10,000 nt of DNA from Nitrospira sp. (lineage in GTDB: Bacteria > Nitrospirota > Nitrospiria > Nitrospirales > Nitrospiraceae). Location of the stretch: positions 1 through 10,000 of the forward strand of contig JAIWOH010000162.1 of the NCBI GenBank assembly GCA_020216985.1, written 5' to 3'. Below are positions 6,418 through 10,000 of this stretch, one piece after another. Both the position numbers and the translations under genes were made by a program. A model generated the notes under the pieces. The model searched no databases. It was given only the letters and a program-made list of their open reading frames with translations, and was not told the DNA's origin. Position 1 is the first letter of the stretch, and each line of letters opens with the position of its first letter.

Positions 6418-7620
6418 ATGAACCCTTCGGCGCACGACCGACGAATCGCTTCGATCCAACAGGCCCTTCAGGAAACGGAGGGGCTTGACGGATGGCTCTT
6501 CTACGACTTTCGCGGAAGCGACCCCCTGGCCTATCGGATCCTGCTACTCGACGCGGGCCGGCACGTCACCAGACGGTGGTACTACTGGATTCCGGCTTTC
6601 GGAGAGCCGGTGAAGCTGCTCCACCGGATCGAACCCCACGTCCTGGATGAGCTGCCCGGCGACACCCGCTATTATGTATCGTGGGAGCAACAACGGCAGC
6701 TGCTCTTTTCTCTGTTGGGGAGCCGTCGGCGGATCGCTATGCAATATTCCCCCTTCAACGCCGTTCCCTATCTTTCGCGCGTCGATGCGGGCACAATCGA
6801 ATTGATCCGCAGCTTCGGGGTCGACATCATCACGTCCGCCGACCTCGTCCAACGATTCGAAGCGGTCTGGACCGACGAACAACTGGAGTCCCACCGCTAC
6901 GCGGTCACGGCGCTTCGGAGGATCGTCGATGAGGCCTTCGCCCATATCGGGACGGCCCTCTCCAATGGAAAACGGATGACGGAATACGACGTGCAGCGGT
7001 TTCTCCTCTCACGCATCCATGACGCCGGCATGGTCACCTCCGGTGCGCCCATTGTCGCCGTCGACGCCCACAGTGCCGATCCCCACTACGGACCGTCGGA
7101 ATCCGAATCGGCTCCCATCTCCAGAGACAGCCTGGTGTTGATGGATCTCTGGGCCAAGCGGAGGGAACCGGGATCCGTTTATGGCGACATCACATGGACT
7201 TGCTACACAGGCAACACGGTCCCCACCAAGCACCGTGAGATTTTTGACCATGTCCGACAAGGTCGGGACGCAGCCCTGTCGTTTATCCAAGAACGGGTAG
7301 CCCAAGGTCGTTTCCCCCTCGGCTGGGAGGTCGATGAGGTCTGCCGCTCCGTGATCCGGGAAGCCGGATACGGCGATTACTTCGTGCATCGGACCGGCCA
7401 CTCGATCGGCGAGGAAGTCCATGGCAATGGAGCCAATATCGACAACTTGGAAACGCGGGACGAACGACGTCTCTTGCCGCACACCTGTTTTTCTCTGGAA
7501 CCCGGCATCTATCTTCCGGGCGAATTCGGCATCCGGAGCGAACTTGACGTGTACGTGTCGGATCGAGAAGCCGTGGTCTATGGACAGCCGCTCCAAACGG
7601 CCATTGTTCCCATCTTTTGA
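6418..7620 (+). CDS. M24 family metallopeptidase (creatinase/Xaa-Pro aminopeptidase type)
   Basis: A 400-aa cytosolic dinuclear-metal peptidase, probably acting on peptides with proline in second position. An N-terminal creatinase-like domain (about residues 1-155) precedes the pita-bread catalytic domain. All five expected metal ligands are visible: Asp243 (VLMDLWAK), Asp257 (YGDIT), His328 in HRTGHSIG, Glu361 (SLEPGIY) and Glu375 (RSELDVYV). Family members often have other residues around the first Asp (DxG); here it is DLWAK, so the substrate may be specialised or non-standard. The frame opens at 6319, but those first 33 residues overlap the divergent promoters and look non-coding. The ATG at 6418 begins with MNPSAHDRRIASIQQAL, a natural start, although it has no Shine-Dalgarno site. 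Confidence 0.9.
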   Translation: MNPSAHDRRIASIQQALQETEGLDGWLFYDFRGSDPLAYRILLLDAGRHVTRRWYYWIPAFGEPVKLLHRIEPHVLDELPGDTRYYVSWEQQRQLLFSLLGSRRRIAMQYSPFNAVPYLSRVDAGTIELIRSFGVDIITSADLVQRFEAVWTDEQLESHRYAVTALRRIVDEAFAHIGTALSNGKRMTEYDVQRFLLSRIHDAGMVTSGAPIVAVDAHSADPHYGPSESESAPISRDSLVLMDLWAKRREPGSVYGDITWTCYTGNTVPTKHREIFDHVRQGRDAALSFIQERVAQGRFPLGWEVDEVCRSVIREAGYGDYFVHRTGHSIGEEVHGNGANIDNLETRDERRLLPHTCFSLEPGIYLPGEFGIRSELDVYVSDREAVVYGQPLQTAIVPIF

Positions 7621-7654
7621 GAGATATGGCTCGCCTTGCCGACCTGCTCCTTTC

Positions 7655-7684
7655 TTGACACCCCCTCAATAGGACGGCTAGAGT
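7655..7684 (+). promoter_or_regulatory. Sigma70-like promoter of tatA
   Basis: A perfect TTGACA (7655-7660), an 18-base spacer and TAGAGT (7679-7684, four of six matches). Expected transcription start is near 7691, giving a leader of about 47 bases before the ATG at 7738. It separates tatA from the M24 peptidase gene upstream. Confidence 0.55.
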
Positions 7685-7686
7685 CA

Positions 7687-7732
7687 CCAGGGAGGATTCT
7701 CCCGGAGCGCAATTGCCTCCTGGCAAAGGGAG
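7687..7732 (+). promoter_or_regulatory. tatA leader with competing hairpins and ribosome binding site
   Basis: The sequence allows GGGAG (7690-7694) to pair with CTCCC (7699-7703) across a 4-base loop. Alternatively CCAGG-AGG (7687-7695, one bulged G) can pair with CCTCCTGG (7716-7723). The ribosome binding site GGGAG (7728-7732, five bases before the ATG) repeats the first pairing partner, so CTCCC could also cover it. Control of translation by this leader is speculative. Confidence 0.25.
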
Positions 7733-7737
7733 CCGGC

Positions 7738-8535
7738 ATGTTCGGCACGATGGGATTTTCCGAACTTATTCTTATCTTGGTGATCATCCTGATCATCTTC
7801 GGAGCAGGGCGTCTACCCCAAATCGGCGAAGGAGTCGGGAAAGCTTTACGGAGCTTCAAGAAAGAAGTCCATGACGCTCCTCAGCCTGCCGCAAGTGCGA
7901 CGGAAATGGAGGCATCCCCGCCGCAAAGCCAGGCGCCGGCTGCCGCAGATCCTCCCTCGCATACCGGGCCGCCTTCCACCTCTAGACCTCTTGCCGCCTC
8001 CGTTCCCGGCCCGGAGATGACGCCTGGCACGACCGCCTCGATGCTCTACCAAACAGGACCAGAATCTCCTCAACCAGCACGAACGGCTCCGCCGCGAGAA
8101 CAGCAATCTTCAACCGCACCGGAGCAGCATGTGGTCTCGATGGAAGAACGGGCCGCCGCTCCTGCTCCCTCGCCTCGCGCACAGTACCCGCCGCTGCCCG
8201 CCGGATCTCGCCCAAAACCGCCTACGAAACGTCCTTCGGCGATCGTCAACAAGGAGGCCGTCGCCCGCGTGCAGGCTCAACAAGCCGCCTTGAAAGCCAA
8301 AGCCACGAAGGCCGACGACCACATGTCTCCGCAAGAAATGCAACAGATCGGTGCAAATGTCGGAGACCTGGTGCGAACATTTCGAGAGGCAGCGACCGAC
8401 GTCCGAGAAAGCATCGCCCCCCACGCACGTACCATTCAAACCGAATTGGATGCGGCACAAAAAGAACTTCAACAATCCCTGGACGCCGCAAGACGGTCTC
8501 CTTCCGTTCAAGAAGACCGGTCACCTTCAGCGTGA
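7738..8535 (+). CDS. tatA: Twin-arginine translocase subunit TatA/TatE with long C-terminal extension
   Basis: Membrane component of the Tat system, which exports folded proteins; TatA oligomers form the conducting assembly. Residues 6-24 are the short membrane helix with Glu9 at its start, followed by the FGAGRLP hinge and the amphipathic helix [17 protein letters not shown] (residues 28-44), all typical of TatA. Usual TatA proteins are about 60-90 aa; this one is 265. A Pro/Ala/Ser-rich probably disordered linker spans about residues 49-170. It is followed by helical, charged, coiled-coil-like stretches at about 171-195 and 200-258 ([15 protein letters not shown] and the [11 protein letters not shown]...[11 protein letters not shown] region). 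The GFSEL start recalls TatB, so a TatB-like role is possible. The ATG at 7738 has GGGAG five bases upstream and begins a perfect TatA N-terminus; the frame open from 7636 upstream is not used. No tatC is in the window. Confidence 0.88.
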   Translation: MFGTMGFSELILILVIILIIFGAGRLPQIGEGVGKALRSFKKEVHDAPQPAASATEMEASPPQSQAPAAADPPSHTGPPSTSRPLAASVPGPEMTPGTTASMLYQTGPESPQPARTAPPREQQSSTAPEQHVVSMEERAAAPAPSPRAQYPPLPAGSRPKPPTKRPSAIVNKEAVARVQAQQAALKAKATKADDHMSPQEMQQIGANVGDLVRTFREAATDVRESIAPHARTIQTELDAAQKELQQSLDAARRSPSVQEDRSPSA

Positions 8536-8539
8536 CCTG

Positions 8540-8563
8540 CCTGACCGTGCACCTGACCGTGCA
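8540..8563 (+). repeat. 12-bp perfect tandem direct repeat after tatA
   Basis: CCTGACCGTGCA occurs twice back to back (8540-8551 and 8552-8563), beginning just after the tatA stop. The copies also allow a small TGCAC/GTGCA stem. This looks like a recent slippage duplication or a small binding site; it does not code. Confidence 0.7.
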
Positions 8564-8608
8564 TTTGGTTCCTGTCTTCATCGCCGGAAGAGCGTAAGGA
8601 GGCGAGAC

Positions 8609-8674
8609 ATGCCTCAGAATGTCCCTTCGGCATCCAATCGGCAGGCGATTTTCGAGGCTATGATGAGGAGGTAG
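8609..8674 (+). CDS. Possible 21-aa micro-ORF with strong ribosome binding site
   Basis: An ATG six bases after TAAGGAGG (8595-8602), a near-perfect Shine-Dalgarno sequence, opens a 21-codon frame (MPQNVPSASNRQAIFEAMMRR). Its last bases overlap the 3' end of the convergent PilZ gene. The strong site in otherwise non-coding sequence is the only support. It may be a real small peptide, or the surviving start of a gene whose remainder was lost. No homology is recognised. Confidence 0.3.
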   Translation: MPQNVPSASNRQAIFEAMMRR

Positions 8675-9206
8675 GACGTGATGGATCGACGTCGTGGCGC
8701 TGCCGGCTCCGATTCAACGCATCGACCAGGCTTATGATGGAACCCTGCGCCTGCTTGTCGATCTCGACGAATTGAACGCCCATTCCCGGAAACATCAGAT
8801 ACCGCTCCATTTTGTTGCGGACCCACACCACCTTTGCTTTCGCCCTCAACTTCTCGAGAGGCCGATCCGGCAAGGCAAACTCCAGAGACAGTTCGGACCC
8901 GACCGCCATGGGCGAACCGCTCTCGATAAACAGACCTCCGCCTCCGATGCCGCCCGTAAGACTTTCGAACGTTTGCCCATTCGATGTGGTGCACCGCACT
9001 TTTATCGCGAGATTGGCCCGCGGATAGGCGCGGCAGTGGGCGAACCTGGTTCCATCATCGGCCAAGACCCGCTCAATGACCGCGCCCCACGGCACGTCAC
9101 CCAGCACTCGGCCCGTCGTATCCTGCACGACGATGACTTCTCGATCCGGATCGATGACCAGGGACTTGCCCGCATAACCCGGTGTGGAGATGACGGAAAA
9201 TTTCAC
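8658..9206 (-). CDS. PilZ domain-type protein, downstream paralogue
   Basis: A 182-aa soluble protein. Residues 1-55 form an N-terminal beta-rich part (MKFSVISTPGYAGKSLVIDPDREVIVVQDTTGRVLGDVPWGAVIE). The PilZ-like barrel follows: RxxxR as RAYPR, then GGIGGGGLFIES where a standard PilZ has [D/N]xSxxGxxI, then LSLEFALPDRP, AKAKVVWV and PGMGVQFVEI. PilZ proteins are usually c-di-GMP receptors or adaptors; with Gly in place of both the Asp/Asn and Ser, binding is doubtful. The start is a GTG with only a weak purine-rich site (AACGGG), 27 bases after the stop of the upstream paralogue, so translation probably follows from the same message. The C-terminal tail (about residues 165-182) is disordered and overlaps the convergent micro-ORFs. 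Confidence 0.78.
   Translation of the reverse strand: MKFSVISTPGYAGKSLVIDPDREVIVVQDTTGRVLGDVPWGAVIERVLADDGTRFAHCRAYPRANLAIKVRCTTSNGQTFESLTGGIGGGGLFIESGSPMAVGSELSLEFALPDRPLEKLRAKAKVVWVRNKMERYLMFPGMGVQFVEIDKQAQGSIISLVDALNRSRQRHDVDPSRPTSSS
8681..8737 (+). CDS. Possible second micro-ORF, 18 aa
   Basis: AGGAGGT (8666-8672), inside the end of the preceding micro-ORF, is 8 bases from an ATG at 8681 (a GTG directly precedes it in phase). The frame gives 18 residues rich in Arg and Gly (MDRRRGAAGSDSTHRPGL) and lies antisense to the end of the PilZ gene. The site and spacing are good, but the peptide has no recognisable character, so it may be fortuitous. Confidence 0.15.
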   Translation: MDRRRGAAGSDSTHRPGL

Positions 9207-9233
9207 GATCGCCCGTTGCGTACAATCATTTCA

Positions 9234-9770
9234 TTATGTCGGTTGAAGCGCTTCCGATTCCTTACCTTTGTTCTGCACAACGCTCACCACGGCGAGAATC
9301 CGCTCGCGGACCTCGGAAGCGATTTCTGTAAACTGCACTCCCATGCCCGGACTGAAGGTATAGTGATCGGCTTTCGGACAAATCCAGGCGACGATCCCTT
9401 TTGCCGGAAGCCATTCTTCGGGATTGTCCGGCAGCGAGAATTCCATGGCCAGTCTCGTTCCGATGGGAAGCGGTGACAGGCTTTCGATGAACATTCCGCC
9501 ACCGCCGATGCCGCCGGCTCGACTCTCAAAGTGTTGTCCTTCCGGCGTACGGTAGCGGACCCGGAAGGTCAGCGCGACGCGAGGTTCCGATCGAACCTCC
9601 CTCTGAACCGGCATCTTGCGACAGGCCATGATCTGGTCGATCACAAAGTCCCAAGACAAACTGCCGATCGGCTCTCCATTGCTTCCGATCAAAATGACCA
9701 TTTCTCGTGCTGCGTCCAGCTCAAGCGCTTTCCCTCGATGGCGGAGACTCGATGCAACAGGGTATTTCAC
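9234..9770 (-). CDS. PilZ domain-type protein, upstream paralogue
   Basis: A 178-aa soluble protein with the same layout as its neighbour. The N-terminal beta part is MKYPVASSLRHRGKALELDAAREMVILIGSNGEPIGSLSWDFVID. RSEPR provides RxxxR, and GGIGGGGMFIES replaces the usual [D/N]xSxxG. It is followed by LAMEFSLPDNPEEW, AKGIVAWI and PGMGVQFTEI. The two share long identical blocks (GQxFES, GGIGGGGxFIES, EFxLPDxP, PGMGVQFxEI), so a tandem duplication followed by divergence is clear. The GTG start is preceded by AGAGGGGAG, a good Shine-Dalgarno region. It is the first gene of a two-gene unit driven by the promoter at 9810-9837. The partner or output is not visible from the context. Confidence 0.8.
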   Translation of the reverse strand: MKYPVASSLRHRGKALELDAAREMVILIGSNGEPIGSLSWDFVIDQIMACRKMPVQREVRSEPRVALTFRVRYRTPEGQHFESRAGGIGGGGMFIESLSPLPIGTRLAMEFSLPDNPEEWLPAKGIVAWICPKADHYTFSPGMGVQFTEIASEVRERILAVVSVVQNKGKESEALQPT

Positions 9771-9809
9771 GGCTCCCCTCTCTTCGATTCACATCATTCG
9801 TTCGTATCC

Positions 9810-9837
9810 AGTATAGCGCGATGTTTCCACTTGTCGA
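9810..9837 (-). promoter_or_regulatory. Sigma70-like promoter of the PilZ gene pair
   Basis: Minus strand: TCGACA (9832-9837, five of six matches), a 16-base spacer and TATACT (9810-9815, five of six). Predicted start is near 9803, giving a short leader of about 33 bases containing the ribosome binding site of the upstream PilZ gene. Confidence 0.6.
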
Positions 9838-9902
9838 GAAAAAGAGACGAACGCTCCGTGCGGAGGAGGGTTTTCAGAAAAGGGGACGGAACGGCGAGCT
9901 AG

Positions 9903-9949
9903 AAAAATGACCGCCCCCCCCCGCGTGGGGATTAAGGATGCGCGGGCGG
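9903..9949 (-). terminator. Possible intrinsic terminator for a minus-strand gene entering from the right
   Basis: On the minus strand CCGCCC (9949-9944) can pair with GGGCGG (9916-9911). A GC-rich inner part adds further pairs, and a T5 run (9907-9903) follows three bases after the stem. The region also contains a C9 run (9914-9922 on the plus strand) and a CCCC-GCGT-GGGG mini-hairpin (9919-9930). A competing 6-bp stem exists at 9942-9962. The layout fits termination, but the loop is long. Confidence 0.35.
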
Positions 9950-9974
9950 ATGACCAGCCCGCCTTCTGGAACGG

Positions 9975-10000
9975 ATCACGCGCTCTTGGCGTCGATATCC
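9975..10000 (-). CDS. Possible last codons of a minus-strand gene, cut by right edge
   Basis: Read on the minus strand, the edge encodes DIDAKSA followed by TGA (stop at 9975-9977), and a terminator-like structure lies just beyond. That is little evidence, and no function can be given. The opposite strand also has an ATG at 9938 with an open frame to the edge and GGGG seven bases upstream, so a plus-strand gene start is an equal alternative. Confidence 0.22.

Noticed and set aside
8694..9476. 260-aa plus-strand open frame spanning both PilZ genes
   Set aside because: It is antisense to two clearly homologous proteins with family motifs; composition is Arg/His-rich and it has no ribosome binding site.

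Overview
The window looks like ordinary chromosome of a moderately GC-rich Gram-negative-type bacterium. The best guess is a member of Nitrospirota, probably Nitrospira-like. That placement is inference only: it rests on the mix of peptidoglycan recycling (NagZ), Tat export, PilZ proteins and small lineage-type hypothetical proteins. There is no rRNA, tRNA or marker gene here to prove it. I see no insertion sequence, phage gene, CRISPR array or RNA gene.

Left part (1-2900, + strand): the 3' part of a leucyl aminopeptidase (M17, PepA) runs in from the left edge. It is followed by a GH3 beta-N-acetylhexosaminidase (NagZ), with a stable hairpin in the gap. Two small unnamed genes come next: a winged-helix-like protein of 109 aa and a 61-aa putative zinc-binding protein.

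Middle part (3014-6301, - strand): read in transcription order, there is a 156-aa unknown protein, a 131-aa exported protein with a signal peptide, a class I glutamine-amidotransferase-like hydrolase of the PuuD/peptidase C26 type, and an APC-superfamily amino acid permease. The last three are close enough to be one operon with a promoter near 5784-5812. A hydrolase for gamma-glutamyl compounds beside an amino-acid or amine permease suggests nitrogen-compound uptake and breakdown, but the substrate is not visible from sequence.

Right-middle (6418-8535, + strand): a creatinase-type M24 metallopeptidase (Xaa-Pro aminopeptidase-like) is divergent from the 156-aa gene. Both of these start codons lie within about 10 bases of a -10 element and lack a Shine-Dalgarno site, so both messages look leaderless. 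A tatA gene follows, with its own consensus promoter and an unusually long Pro/Ala-rich and helical C-terminal extension. After it come a 12-bp tandem repeat and two very short ORFs with strong ribosome binding sites.

Right part (8658-9837, - strand): two tandem paralogous PilZ-type proteins are transcribed from one clear sigma70-type promoter. Both keep the RxxxR motif but have a glycine-rich substitute for the usual [D/N]xSxxG motif. The last about 100 bases contain a C9 run, a terminator-like hairpin and possibly the last codons of another minus-strand gene.

Most of the window is conventional housekeeping and accessory metabolism. The points most worth following up are the modified PilZ pair, the extended TatA, the divergent leaderless promoters and the micro-ORFs after tatA.
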